The translations under genes were made by a program, and so were the position numbers. Shown here one piece after another: positions 31,557 through 39,885 of a stretch of DNA of 56,387 nucleotides (the stretch's first letter is position 1; each line of letters begins with the position of its first letter). The notes beneath the pieces are model-generated. The model searched no databases. It had not been told where the DNA came from and was given only the letters and a program-made list of their open reading frames with translations. This DNA comes from an uncultured Clostridia bacterium (lineage in GTDB: Bacteria > Bacillota > Clostridia > Christensenellales > Aristaeellaceae): the NCBI GenBank assembly GCA_934675735.1, contig CAKURR010000016.1, positions 1 through 56,387 on the forward strand, given 5' to 3'.

Positions 31557-32669
31557 ATGAGAGACTTGGAAAACTGCCGACAGGAAATTGACGAAATCGA
31601 TGCACAGCTGGTGCGCCTGTTCGAGCGGCGCATGGGCGTGTGCCGCGACGTGGCGCTCTACAAGCAGGCGCATTATATGGATATCCTGAACGCGGCGCGG
31701 GAGGAAGCTGTGCTCAAATCCCGCGCGCAGCAGGTGAGCGACCCCGCGCTGGCGCAGAGCGTGATGGCGCTGTTCACGGAAATCATGCGCCTTTCCCGCG
31801 AGGAGCAGCGCCGCTATCTGGAAAAGCAGACGGAGACGAAGCTGATTGCGTACAGCGGCGTGCCGGGCGCATACAGCGAGTGCGCGGTGGTCGGCTTCTT
31901 CGGTGACGACTGCGAGCGCGTGAATTTCAAGACGTTTGAAGAGGTCTTTGCCGCCGTGGCGGACGGTCAGGCGCGTTACGGCGTGGTGCCGGTGGAAAAC
32001 TCGTCCTCCGGCTCGATTAACGACGTTTACGACCTGCTGGGCAAATACGCCTGCCACATCGTCGGCGAGCAGCTGGTGCGCGTGGAGCACTGCCTGCTGG
32101 GCGTGCCCGGCGCGAAGGTGGAGGATATCACTCAGGTGTTCAGCCACGAGCAGGGCTTTGCCCAGTGCCCGCAATTCCTCGGCGAACACCCGAACTGGGT
32201 CACCACGCCGTATTTCAACACGGCCATCGCCGCGCGCCACGTGGCCGAAATGGGCGACAAACGCTGCGCGGCGATTGCGTCCCGCCTGGCGGCGAAGCAC
32301 TACGGGCTGGAAATTCTCGCGCCGGACATCCACACGTTCAACGGCAACCACACGCGCTTTGTCGTCGTCAGCGCGTCGCCCACGCCCGTCGGCATTCCGG
32401 ATAAGGCGACCGTCACCTTCACCCTGCGCCACGAGCGCGGCACGCTGATGCGCGCGCTTTCCAGCTTTGTGGCGATGGGCATGAACATGACGCACATCGA
32501 GTCCCGCCCGCTGCACAACTCCAACTGGGAATATTGCTTCTACGTCGATTTGACGGGCAATCTGCGCGACAGCAACCTCGGCGTGCTGATGGGCTCGCTT
32601 CAGGGGGATTGCGAAAACTGCCGCCTGCTGGGCGTGTATCAGGCGGCGCGGGAGGATGCGCATGTGTAA
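31557..32669 (+). CDS. pheA: Bifunctional chorismate mutase / prephenate dehydratase (P-protein)
   Basis: 370 residues: chorismate mutase domain (about 1-85, LENCRQEIDEIDAQLVRLFERR), prephenate dehydratase domain (about 98-275, IAYSGVPGAYSECA, VVPVENSSSGSIND, ALPSAR-like region, AAIASRLAAKHYGLEIL), and an ACT domain (about 288-360) with IESRP, the Phe-binding signature. It leads chorismate to phenylpyruvate, with Phe feedback expected. The start at 31557 is preferred (GGAGAG 7 bases upstream) to ATG 31536. The end overlaps aroK. Confidence 0.93.
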   Translation: MRDLENCRQEIDEIDAQLVRLFERRMGVCRDVALYKQAHYMDILNAAREEAVLKSRAQQVSDPALAQSVMALFTEIMRLSREEQRRYLEKQTETKLIAYSGVPGAYSECAVVGFFGDDCERVNFKTFEEVFAAVADGQARYGVVPVENSSSGSINDVYDLLGKYACHIVGEQLVRVEHCLLGVPGAKVEDITQVFSHEQGFAQCPQFLGEHPNWVTTPYFNTAIAARHVAEMGDKRCAAIASRLAAKHYGLEILAPDIHTFNGNHTRFVVVSASPTPVGIPDKATVTFTLRHERGTLMRALSSFVAMGMNMTHIESRPLHNSNWEYCFYVDLTGNLRDSNLGVLMGSLQGDCENCRLLGVYQAAREDAHV

Positions 32670-33171
32670 GCCAATTCTGCTCATCGGCATGATGGGGTGC
32701 GGCAAGAGCACGGTGGGGCGGCTGCTCGCCGAGCGGATGGGCCTGCCGCTCATCGATTTGGATGAAGAAATCGAGCGCGCGGCGGGCGCGTCCATCCCCG
32801 AGATTTTCGCGGCGGAGGGCGACGCGGGCTTCCGCGTGCACGAAACGGCGGCGCTCGGGCGCGCGCTGGATGGGGGCGCGGCGGTGATCGCCACGGGCGG
32901 AGGCATCGTCACGCAGGCGGAAAACATCCGCATGATGCGCGAAAAGGGCTTTGTCGTCTGGCTCTGCCGGCCGCTGGAGGATATGATTGCCGACGTTCGG
33001 CAGGACACACGGCCGAATCTGGCGGGCGACAAGGAGGAGCGCATGCGCACGCTGTATGCGCAGCGGGTGCACCTGTACGAGGCGGCGGCGCATCTGTCGT
33101 TTGACAACCGCATGCCGCCGCGGGAATCGGCCAAAGCGCTGGAAAAGCTGTTGACGGAGAGGGAGAAATGA
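32662..33171 (+). CDS. aroK: Shikimate kinase
   Basis: 169 residues. P-loop LIGMMGCGKSTVGRLLA, shikimate-site LIDLDEEIERAAG (DxD), VIATGGGIV, and lid region RPNLAGDKEERMRTLYAQR. It phosphorylates shikimate with ATP. The ATG at 32662 sits 7 bases after GGGAGG; the earlier ATG at 32656 is too close to it. It overlaps pheA by 8 bases at the front and the MBOAT gene by 4 bases at the end. aroD and aroE, needed for the middle steps, are not in this window. Confidence 0.93.
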   Translation: MCKPILLIGMMGCGKSTVGRLLAERMGLPLIDLDEEIERAAGASIPEIFAAEGDAGFRVHETAALGRALDGGAAVIATGGGIVTQAENIRMMREKGFVVWLCRPLEDMIADVRQDTRPNLAGDKEERMRTLYAQRVHLYEAAAHLSFDNRMPPRESAKALEKLLTEREK

Positions 33172-34700
33172 CCTTATTCATGCTGGCCGCCTACGGCTTT
33201 GGCTGTGCGGCGGTCTATCATCTCTGCCCGACGAAAGTCCGTTGGGCGGTTCTGCTGCTGGCGAGTTACGGCTTTTACGCGTCGCGGAGTCTTGCGGGCC
33301 TGCCGTTCATCCTGCTGACGACGGTTTCGACGTGGCTGGCCGCGCTGGCGGTCGCCAAAATCGGCGAAAAAGGCCAGGCGGGCCTCAAGGCGGCGGACAA
33401 GGCACAAAAAAAGGCGCTCAAGGCCCAAATCAGGGGCAGACAGCGCGCCGTGATGCTTGCGGCGCTGCTGCTCAATTTCGGCCTGCTGGCGGCGCTCAAA
33501 TACACGGACGACGTGCGCGGCTGGTTCGGCGCGTCGCCGCTGGGGCTGCTGCTGCCGCTGGGCATCAGCTTTTACACGTTTCAGTCGATGGGCTATCTGC
33601 TGGACGTATACAACGGCAAATACGCGCCGCAGAAAAACCTCGCGCGTTTTGCGCTGTTCGTTTCGTTTTTCCCGCAGCTGATTCAGGGTCCGATCGGGCG
33701 TTACGACGCGCTGGAAAAGCAGCTGGAAAACGGCGGCCCTGTCGATGTGCCGCGCGCGTTTCTGCTGCTGCTCTGGGGCTTATTCAAAAAGATGGTCATC
33801 GCCGACCGCGCTTTGGCGGCGGTCTGCGCCGTGTTTGACGCGCCGAGCGGCACGTGGGGCGGCGCGATGGCCGTTGTCGGTGTTTTGGCGTATTCCGTGC
33901 AGCAATACTGCGATTTTTCGGGCGGCATCGATTTGGTTGCGGGCATTGCGGAGCTGTTCGGTATTCGTCTGGCGGAGAACTTCCGTCGGCCGTATTTCGC
34001 GGTGTCGCTGGGCGATTTCTGGCGCAGGTGGCACATCAGCCTGGGCGCGTGGATGCGGGATTACGTGTTCTATCCCTTTGCGCTGAGCAGGCCGATTGCG
34101 CGTCTATCCAAAGCGGCGAAGGGAAAATTCGGCGCGGCGTTTGCGCGGGCGCTTCCGGCGGCGCTGGGCAACCTGATCGTGTTCCTGCTGGTGGGCGTAT
34201 GGCACGGGGCGACGGGCAATTACATCCTCTGGGGTTTTTACAACGGCGCGGTGCTGGCGCTGACGGCGCTGCTCGAGCCGACGCTCAAGCGGATGAACGA
34301 GCGCTATCCGCGGCTGACGGGCTCGCGGGGCTTCCATATTTTCCGCGTCTTGCGGACGTTTATCATCGTCAACATCGGCTGGTTCTTTGACCGATGCGCG
34401 GCGGCGGACGGCGCGGTGCGGATGATGGGAGATATTTTGACGAAACCGCATTTCGAGCAGGTGAGCCTTACGAACCTCGGGCTTTCGGCATTGGACGCGC
34501 GGATTTTGGCGGTCGGGGTTTTGCTGCTGTTCATCGTTTCGCTTTTGGGCGAAAACGGGAAGGATATTCGCGGCAGGCTGGCCGCGTTGGCCCTGCCGAT
34601 TCGATGGGCGGTGATGATCGGGGCGGCGGTCGTCATTCTGCTGTTAGGCGTTTGGGGGAGCGGTTTCAGCGAGGCGAGCTTCATCTATTTCAATTTTTAA
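33168..34700 (+). CDS. MBOAT family membrane O-acyltransferase (AlgI/DltB-like)
   Basis: 510 residues with about ten or more membrane helices. MBOAT hallmarks: LGISFYTFQSMGYLLDVYNG, SFFPQLIQGPIGRYD, RPYFAVSLGDFWRRWHISLGAW-type region with His289, and GVWHGATGNYILWGFYNG with the catalytic His346. Such proteins move acyl groups across the membrane to exported sugars or polymers (alginate, teichoic acid and wall polysaccharides). It starts inside the aroK stop codon (ATGA), so it is cotranslated with the aromatic operon. The next gene is a likely SGNH partner, as algI/algJ-type pairs often are. The acceptor is unknown. Confidence 0.9.
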   Translation: MTLFMLAAYGFGCAAVYHLCPTKVRWAVLLLASYGFYASRSLAGLPFILLTTVSTWLAALAVAKIGEKGQAGLKAADKAQKKALKAQIRGRQRAVMLAALLLNFGLLAALKYTDDVRGWFGASPLGLLLPLGISFYTFQSMGYLLDVYNGKYAPQKNLARFALFVSFFPQLIQGPIGRYDALEKQLENGGPVDVPRAFLLLLWGLFKKMVIADRALAAVCAVFDAPSGTWGGAMAVVGVLAYSVQQYCDFSGGIDLVAGIAELFGIRLAENFRRPYFAVSLGDFWRRWHISLGAWMRDYVFYPFALSRPIARLSKAAKGKFGAAFARALPAALGNLIVFLLVGVWHGATGNYILWGFYNGAVLALTALLEPTLKRMNERYPRLTGSRGFHIFRVLRTFIIVNIGWFFDRCAAADGAVRMMGDILTKPHFEQVSLTNLGLSALDARILAVGVLLLFIVSLLGENGKDIRGRLAALALPIRWAVMIGAAVVILLLGVWGSGFSEASFIYFNF

Positions 34701-34710
34701 GAGACGAAGA

Positions 34711-34798
34711 GACGATTGGGGCGCTGCCCCAAGCCCTGCCGGAAACCTAAGGTTTCTGGACTTCCCGCTTATGGATTGCGCTGCAATCCATAGGGAAA
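34711..34798. repeat. Family A repeat, locus A13
   Basis: GGGGCGCTGCCCC, CCGGAAACCTAAGGTTTCTGG-like palindrome, and TATGGATTG-CGCTG-CAATCCATA. It lies between the MBOAT gene and its partner and is the last family A copy in the window. Confidence 0.8.
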
Positions 34799-34826
34799 CA
34801 GGGCGGAAGAAGAACGAAGGAAGAAC

Positions 34827-36212
34827 ATGGGAAAAAAGATTTTGAAAATCTTCGCGTTCTGCGCGCTGCTTTTTGGCGTGATTGCGGGTGTGAGCAGGCT
34901 GGTGGAGCGCAAGGAAAGCCGGCAGAAGATGCAGCCGTTTCTGGACCGCGCGGGGGAATACGACGTGCTGTTTCTGGGCGACAGCATCATGAACACGGGT
35001 GTTTTCCCGATGGAAATCTGGGAAAAATACGGCCTTGCGGGCTACAACATCGCCAGCTACGGCAACACGCTGCCCGTCACGTATTGGGCGCTGCAAAACG
35101 CGCTGGATTATGCGGAGCCCAAACTGGTTGTGCTGGATGTGCAGGGCGTGAGCAAGAGCTACAAGCTTTCGGGCAGCAGCAGCGACGTGCATACGGCGTT
35201 TGACTGCTACCCGATAACGAAAACCAAGCTGGAAGCGCTCGACGACCTGATGGATGACCCGAACGCGGTGGACGACGACGGCGTGGCGTACACCGACATG
35301 AAGTGGGAATACCTCTTCACGCTGGGCAAATACCACGCGCGCTGGAGCGAGCTGACGGACGCGGATTTCCACCCCGTCTGCAACAAAGAGAAGGGCGCGA
35401 AGAGCGTCATCGCCGTGGCGGATATCGGGGATTACGACCTCATCGACGAAAATATGGCGACGGAGGAGAGCGGGCAGACGGGCTTTATCTATCTGCGCAG
35501 AATCATCGAGGACTGCGAGGCGCGGGGCATCGACGTGCTGCTCGTGCATCTGCCGTATCCCGCTGACGAGCGCCAGCAGATGGACGCGAACGCCGTCGCG
35601 TACATCGCCGAGGCATACGGGCTGAACTACATCGACTTTGTGAGCATGGACCAGGTCGTCGATTACGCGACGGACTGCTACGACGCGCACGAGCACCTGA
35701 ACCCATCGGGTGCGCGCAAGATTTCGGACTATTTAGGCGAGTATATTACAGCGCATTACGACGTGCCCGACCGACGCGGGGAAGCGGCCTACGCGGCGTG
35801 GACGGAGGACGCGGCGGCCTATCGCGCCAAGAAACTGGCGGATTTTGAGGGTCAAACCGATTTGACCAACGCGCTGATGCTGCTGCACGACGACGATTTC
35901 GCGTGTGAAATCACGGTCGATGCGGGCAGCGCACTGTTTGAGAGCGGCAAGCTGATGACCCTGATGCAGAACATCGCGCGGGAGCATGTCTTCGAAGCGG
36001 ACATGTTCGCCAAGTGGTCCAACAGCCTTTTCCCGCTGGAACGGCTCGATGAGGCGGCGCAGAGCGGCCAAAGCTACGCCGTGCGCATCGACCGCGCGGC
36101 GGGGGAGATTTCGGAAACCGTCGGCGCGGATGCGCCCGAGGGCGTGCATATCGCCCTGAGCGACCCGATAAGCGGGGAGACGCTTTGCGAGAAGCAGTTC
36201 TTTTCCCTGTAA
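34827..36212 (+). CDS. SGNH hydrolase-like, membrane-anchored partner of the MBOAT protein
   Basis: 461 residues. An N-terminal membrane anchor (KILKIFAFCALLFGVIAGV, about 4-24) is followed by an extracytoplasmic SGNH fold: VLFLGDSIMNTG with Ser53, YNIASYGNT as block II, and DAHEHLNPSGARKISDYLG carrying the Asp/His end motif. SGNH proteins beside MBOAT genes (AlgJ/DltD-like) take the acyl group outside the membrane and pass it to a sugar or polymer. The C-terminal 120 residues are not recognised. GAAGGAAG precedes the ATG. Confidence 0.8.
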   Translation: MGKKILKIFAFCALLFGVIAGVSRLVERKESRQKMQPFLDRAGEYDVLFLGDSIMNTGVFPMEIWEKYGLAGYNIASYGNTLPVTYWALQNALDYAEPKLVVLDVQGVSKSYKLSGSSSDVHTAFDCYPITKTKLEALDDLMDDPNAVDDDGVAYTDMKWEYLFTLGKYHARWSELTDADFHPVCNKEKGAKSVIAVADIGDYDLIDENMATEESGQTGFIYLRRIIEDCEARGIDVLLVHLPYPADERQQMDANAVAYIAEAYGLNYIDFVSMDQVVDYATDCYDAHEHLNPSGARKISDYLGEYITAHYDVPDRRGEAAYAAWTEDAAAYRAKKLADFEGQTDLTNALMLLHDDDFACEITVDAGSALFESGKLMTLMQNIAREHVFEADMFAKWSNSLFPLERLDEAAQSGQSYAVRIDRAAGEISETVGADAPEGVHIALSDPISGETLCEKQFFSL

Positions 36213-36240
36213 CCGCCTGCATTTTCCGCGTGCGCATTGA

Positions 36241-36269
36241 TTGACAAACGGGGACGCGGAGAGTATAAT
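36241..36269 (+). promoter_or_regulatory. Consensus promoter of greA (and possibly lysS)
   Basis: TTGACA (36241-36246), 17-base spacer and TATAAT (36264-36269), fully matching the sigma-A consensus. Confidence 0.92.
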
Positions 36270-36287
36270 CATAGAATATCGCAGTAT

Positions 36288-36341
36288 GCCCGAAAACAGC
36301 CTTTTCGGGCGCTCGTTTTGCCGCGCCGAAAAAAGGCGAGC
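36288..36341 (+). promoter_or_regulatory. Structured greA 5' leader
   Basis: Two stems in the untranslated leader: GCCCGAAAA (36288-36296) with TTTTCGGGC (36302-36310), and GCTCG (36311-36315) with CGAGC (36337-36341) enclosing GCC...GGC. No T-run follows either stem, so neither looks like a standard terminator. Confidence 0.5.
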
Positions 36342-36362
36342 AGGAAAAGGAGAGATTGAGTT

Positions 36363-36845
36363 ATGTCCGATACCAAGCATGTGGTTGTTACCCGCGAAGG
36401 CCTTCAGCGCATGAAGGAAGAGCTTGAATACAAAGAGACTACCGAAAAAATGAAGGTCGCCGAGCAGCTGAAGGTGGCCATTTCCTACGGCGACTTGAGC
36501 GAGAACGCCGAGTATGACGCGGCGAAGAACGATCAGGCCGTGCTGGAACAGCGCATCGCCGAACTGAAGGCGATGATTGAAAACGCCGTCGTCGTGGACG
36601 AGAGCAAAATCAGCACCGACGCGGTCGGCTTCGGCACGCGCGTGACCATCGTCTACGAGGATGAGCCGGACGACGAGGAGACTTACACCATCGTCGGCAC
36701 GTCCGAATCCGATCCGGCCAACGGCAAGCTCTCCAACGAGTCTCCGGTCGGCGCGGCGCTCATCGGCGCGCACGTCGGCGAGACCGTCACCGCCCAGACC
36801 CCGGGCGGCGCACTGCGCATCAAGGTCGTCGAGATTGCGCTGTAA
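36363..36845 (+). CDS. greA: Transcription elongation factor GreA
   Basis: 160 residues: N-terminal antiparallel coiled coil with the acidic tip (VAISYGDLSENAEYDAAKNDQ, about 40-60) that enters the RNA polymerase secondary channel to trigger cleavage of backtracked RNA, and a C-terminal FKBP-like domain (GTRVTIVYEDE, SNESPVGAALIGAHVGETV). AAGGAGAG precedes the ATG. It has a consensus promoter and a hairpin leader. lysS follows after 55 bases on the same strand. Confidence 0.96.
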   Translation: MSDTKHVVVTREGLQRMKEELEYKETTEKMKVAEQLKVAISYGDLSENAEYDAAKNDQAVLEQRIAELKAMIENAVVVDESKISTDAVGFGTRVTIVYEDEPDDEETYTIVGTSESDPANGKLSNESPVGAALIGAHVGETVTAQTPGGALRIKVVEIAL

Positions 36846-36900
36846 TCGGCCCCGAAACCGGCTTTGTAATTGAGAGAAGAGACAGAAAGAGGAATCCGTC

Positions 36901-38826
36901 GTGGCAGAAGAATTTGAAAAGCCGCAGTACAGCGAGCAGGAGCAGATTCGCCGCGCCAAGCTGGCGAAATACTGCGAAGAGGGACGCGATCCCTACACCA
37001 TCACCCGCTTTGACCGCACCCATACCTCCGTCGAAATCCTGAACAATTTCGACGCGCTGGAGGGCAAAACCGTCCGCATCGCGGGCCGCATGATGAGCCG
37101 CCGAATCATGGGCAAGGCTTCCTTCGTCCACATGATGGACGGCGAGGGCCAGATTCAGGCGTATGTGCGCCGCGAGGACGTGGGCGAGGACGTCTATGCC
37201 GATTTCAAAACGATGGATATCGGCGACATTCTGGGCATCGAGGGCGTCGTGTTCCGCACCAAGACCGGCGAGGTTTCCGTGCATGCCAACGCGCTGACGC
37301 TGCTGAGCAAGTCGCTGCGCGTGCTGCCGGAGAAGTGGAACGGCCTGCGCGATCAGGATATGCGCTACCGCCAGCGCTATGTGGATACCATCGTCAACCC
37401 GCAGGTGAAGGACACCTTCATCAAGCGCAGTCAGATTCTCAAGGCGCTGCGCGAGTTTTTGGATGCCAAGGGCTTCCTCGAGGTGGATACGCCGGTGCTC
37501 CAGACCATCGAAATCGGCGCGAACTCCCGCTCGTTTGTGACCCATCACAACGCACTGGATATCCCGATGTATCTGCGCATCGAGACCGAGCTTTACCTCA
37601 AGCGCCTGATTGTCGGCGGCTTCGACAAGGTTTACGAAGTGGGCCGCATCTTCCGCAACGAGGGCATGGACACGCGCCACAATCCGGAATTCACCACCAT
37701 CGAGCTGTATCAGGCGTATGCCGATTATAAGGAGATCATGGACCTGGTCGAGGAGATGTATATCTACGTCACCCAGAAGGTCTGCGGCACGCTCAAGATT
37801 CAGTATCAGGGCAAGGAAATCAACATGGAAGGCCCGTGGACGCGCATGACCATGGCCGAGGCCGTCAAGAAGTATTCCGGTCTGGATTACTACGCGTGGG
37901 CGGACGACGAGCAGGCGCGCAAAGAGTGCGAAGCGCGCGGCGTGCACGTCGAGGCGAACGCGGTCAAGGGCGAGTGCCTGGAGGCCTGCTTCGACGAGTT
38001 CGTCGAGCCGAACCTGATTCAGCCGACCTTCATCACCGATTATCCGGTCGCCATCTCCCCGCTGGCCAAGCGCAAGAAGGACGAGCCGGACATGACCGAG
38101 CGCTTTGAGTTCTTCATGAACTGCTTCGAGTTCGGCAACGCGTTCTCCGAGCTGAACGACCCGATCGACCAGCGCGGCCGCTTCGAGTCTCAGGCCGCCG
38201 CCAAGCGCGCGCAGGGTCTGCACGCGGATGTGGATGAGGATTACCTCTGCGCGCTGGAATACGGCATGCCGCCGACGGGCGGTCTGGGCTTCGGCGTGGA
38301 CCGTCTGGTGATGCTGCTGACGGACTCCGCCTCCATCCGCGACGTGCTGCTGTTCCCGACGATGAAGCCGATCGACTCCGGAAAGGCTCAGAAGGCGGCG
38401 GAAGCACCGGCGGAAGCCGCGCCTGCCGTCTCCTGCGAGGAGGCGCAGATCGACTTCTCCAACGTGAAGATCGAGCCGATTTTCACGGAAATGGTGGACT
38501 TTGAAACGTTTGCAAAGTCTGATTTCCGTGCGGTGAAGATTTTGGCGTGCGAAGCCGTGAAGAAGAGCAAGAAGCTCCTGAAGTTCACGTTGGATGACGG
38601 GGAGCGCAAAGATCGCGTCATTTTGAGCGGTATTCACGAGTATTACGAGCCGGAAGAGCTGGTTGGCAAGACCGCGATTGCAATCGTGAACCTGCCGCCG
38701 AGAAAGATGATGGGCATTGATTCCGAGGGAATGCTGATTTCGGCAGTCCACGAGGTCGATGGCCATGAGGGACTGAACCTGCTGATGGTCGATCCCCATA
38801 TTCCGGCTGGCGCGAAGCTCTATTGA
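36901..38826 (+). CDS. lysS: Lysine--tRNA ligase (class II) with C-terminal tRNA-binding domain
   Basis: 641 residues against about 500 for a normal LysS. Residues 1-500 are a complete class II LysRS: OB-fold anticodon-binding domain (VRIAGRMMSRRIMGKASFVHMMD), motif 1 (FLDAKGFLEVDTPVL), motif 2 (VYEVGRIFRNEGMDTRHNPEFT), and motif 3 (GLGFGVDRLVMLLT). An Ala/Glu linker (about 500-522) leads to a tRNA-binding domain like that at the end of MetRS (about 525-641; FAKSDFRAVKILACEAVKKS, IVNLPPRKMMGI, SEGMLISA). The start is GTG at 36901. The added domain is richer in A/T-ending codons than the core. It probably raises affinity for tRNA. Confidence 0.95.
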   Translation: MAEEFEKPQYSEQEQIRRAKLAKYCEEGRDPYTITRFDRTHTSVEILNNFDALEGKTVRIAGRMMSRRIMGKASFVHMMDGEGQIQAYVRREDVGEDVYADFKTMDIGDILGIEGVVFRTKTGEVSVHANALTLLSKSLRVLPEKWNGLRDQDMRYRQRYVDTIVNPQVKDTFIKRSQILKALREFLDAKGFLEVDTPVLQTIEIGANSRSFVTHHNALDIPMYLRIETELYLKRLIVGGFDKVYEVGRIFRNEGMDTRHNPEFTTIELYQAYADYKEIMDLVEEMYIYVTQKVCGTLKIQYQGKEINMEGPWTRMTMAEAVKKYSGLDYYAWADDEQARKECEARGVHVEANAVKGECLEACFDEFVEPNLIQPTFITDYPVAISPLAKRKKDEPDMTERFEFFMNCFEFGNAFSELNDPIDQRGRFESQAAAKRAQGLHADVDEDYLCALEYGMPPTGGLGFGVDRLVMLLTDSASIRDVLLFPTMKPIDSGKAQKAAEAPAEAAPAVSCEEAQIDFSNVKIEPIFTEMVDFETFAKSDFRAVKILACEAVKKSKKLLKFTLDDGERKDRVILSGIHEYYEPEELVGKTAIAIVNLPPRKMMGIDSEGMLISAVHEVDGHEGLNLLMVDPHIPAGAKLY

Positions 38827-38840
38827 TTTTAACATCATTT

Positions 38841-38890
38841 GAAAGCCTGATTTTTCCTGATTCGATGACGGGAAAAGTCGGGCTTTCTTA
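38841..38890 (+). terminator. Terminator after lysS
   Basis: GAAAGCCTGATTTTTCC (38841-38857) pairs imperfectly with 38870-38887, followed by TTA-rich sequence. Confidence 0.75.
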
Positions 38891-38902
38891 TTTTGAAAAG
38901 AA

Positions 38903-38927
38903 TACGCCATACGCCAATTTTACGCCA
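38903..38927 (+). repeat. Three direct repeats TACGCCA near the element's left end
   Basis: TACGCCA at 38903-38909, 38910-38916 and 38921-38927, the last two followed by ATT. They could be arm-type recombinase sites or partition/replication iterons. This falls exactly between host and element genes. Confidence 0.5.
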
Positions 38928-39003
38928 ATTGATGCAAACCAATCCGTTCATCAGAAAGAAGCGTTGTTCCCGCGCAAAAGAAGCGTATGGAAATTCTGAC
39001 TTC

Positions 39004-39033
39004 AAAAAGCCGCCTGACAATGGGCGGCTTTTT
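39004..39033. terminator. Hairpin terminator before parA
   Basis: AAAAAGCCGCC (39004-39014) pairs perfectly with GGCGGCTTTTT (39023-39033). It would shield the parA operon from outside transcription, in either direction. Confidence 0.75.
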
Positions 39034-39066
39034 GATACGATGAAAAAAACGGAAGGAAGAAAGAAA

Positions 39067-39885
39067 ATGGATGCGCACGTTATCAGCCTTGCCAACCAGA
39101 AGGGCGGCACAGCCAAAACGACGACCTGCGCCAATCTGGGCATAGGGCTGGCGCAGGCGGGCAGGAAGGTGCTGCTTGTCGATGCAGACGCACAGGGAAG
39201 CCTGACCCTAAGCCTTGGCTGGGAGCCGGACGAGCTGCCGATTACGCTGTACGATCTTATGATAAAAGCCATACAGGATAGACCCGTCACCCATGGAGAA
39301 GGGATGCTTCATCACGAGGAAGGGGTGGATCTCCTGCCTGCCAACATCGAGCTGGCAGGCATGGAGATGTCGCTGGTCAGCGTCATGTACCACGAAACGA
39401 TACTCAAACAGGTGCTTGAACCTTACAAACATGAGTACGACTATATTCTCATTGATTGCGCGCCGTCGCTGGGCATGATGACCATCAACGCGCTGGCGGC
39501 AACGGATGGGATTGTTGTGCCGACGATTCCGCAGCATTTGCCGACAAAGGGCATCGAGAAGCTGCTGGAAAGCGTTCATCAGGTCAGGCGCGGAATCAAT
39601 CCCAGCCTGAAAATCGAGGGGATTCTGATGACCCTGATGGACGGGCGAACGGTCTACGAGCGCGAAATCAGCGAGATGATTCGGAAGGCATACGGCGGGA
39701 AAATCAACATCTTTGGAACGGAGATTCCGCGCTCTGTGCGGGCGGCGGAAACCAGCGCCGAGGGAAAGAGCATCTTTGCCTATGCGCCCAGAAGCAAGGT
39801 CGCGGAAGCCTATCGGCAGTTGACGAAGGAGGTGTTGGCGCTTGAAAAGCAGCGCGAAGAACATCGTGCTGAAATCGGTCGATGA
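39067..39885 (+). CDS. parA: ParA/Soj-type partition ATPase
   Basis: 272 residues. Deviant Walker A KGGTAKTTTCANLG (residues 12-25), VLLVDADAQGSLTLSLGW, Walker B YILIDCAPSLGMMTINAL, and PTIPQHLPTKGIEKLLE. ParA ATPases move or stabilise plasmids and integrative elements together with ParB. GGAAGGAAG stands before ATG 39067; a longer form from ATG 39040 is possible. The parB start lies inside the parA end (44-base overlap), so the two are coupled. Confidence 0.88.
   Translation: MDAHVISLANQKGGTAKTTTCANLGIGLAQAGRKVLLVDADAQGSLTLSLGWEPDELPITLYDLMIKAIQDRPVTHGEGMLHHEEGVDLLPANIELAGMEMSLVSVMYHETILKQVLEPYKHEYDYILIDCAPSLGMMTINALAATDGIVVPTIPQHLPTKGIEKLLESVHQVRRGINPSLKIEGILMTLMDGRTVYEREISEMIRKAYGGKINIFGTEIPRSVRAAETSAEGKSIFAYAPRSKVAEAYRQLTKEVLALEKQREEHRAEIGR

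Noticed and set aside
1..35000. The regularly recurring palindromes as a CRISPR array
   Set aside because: Copies are kilobases apart, lie between genes and lack spacers; no cas gene is present.
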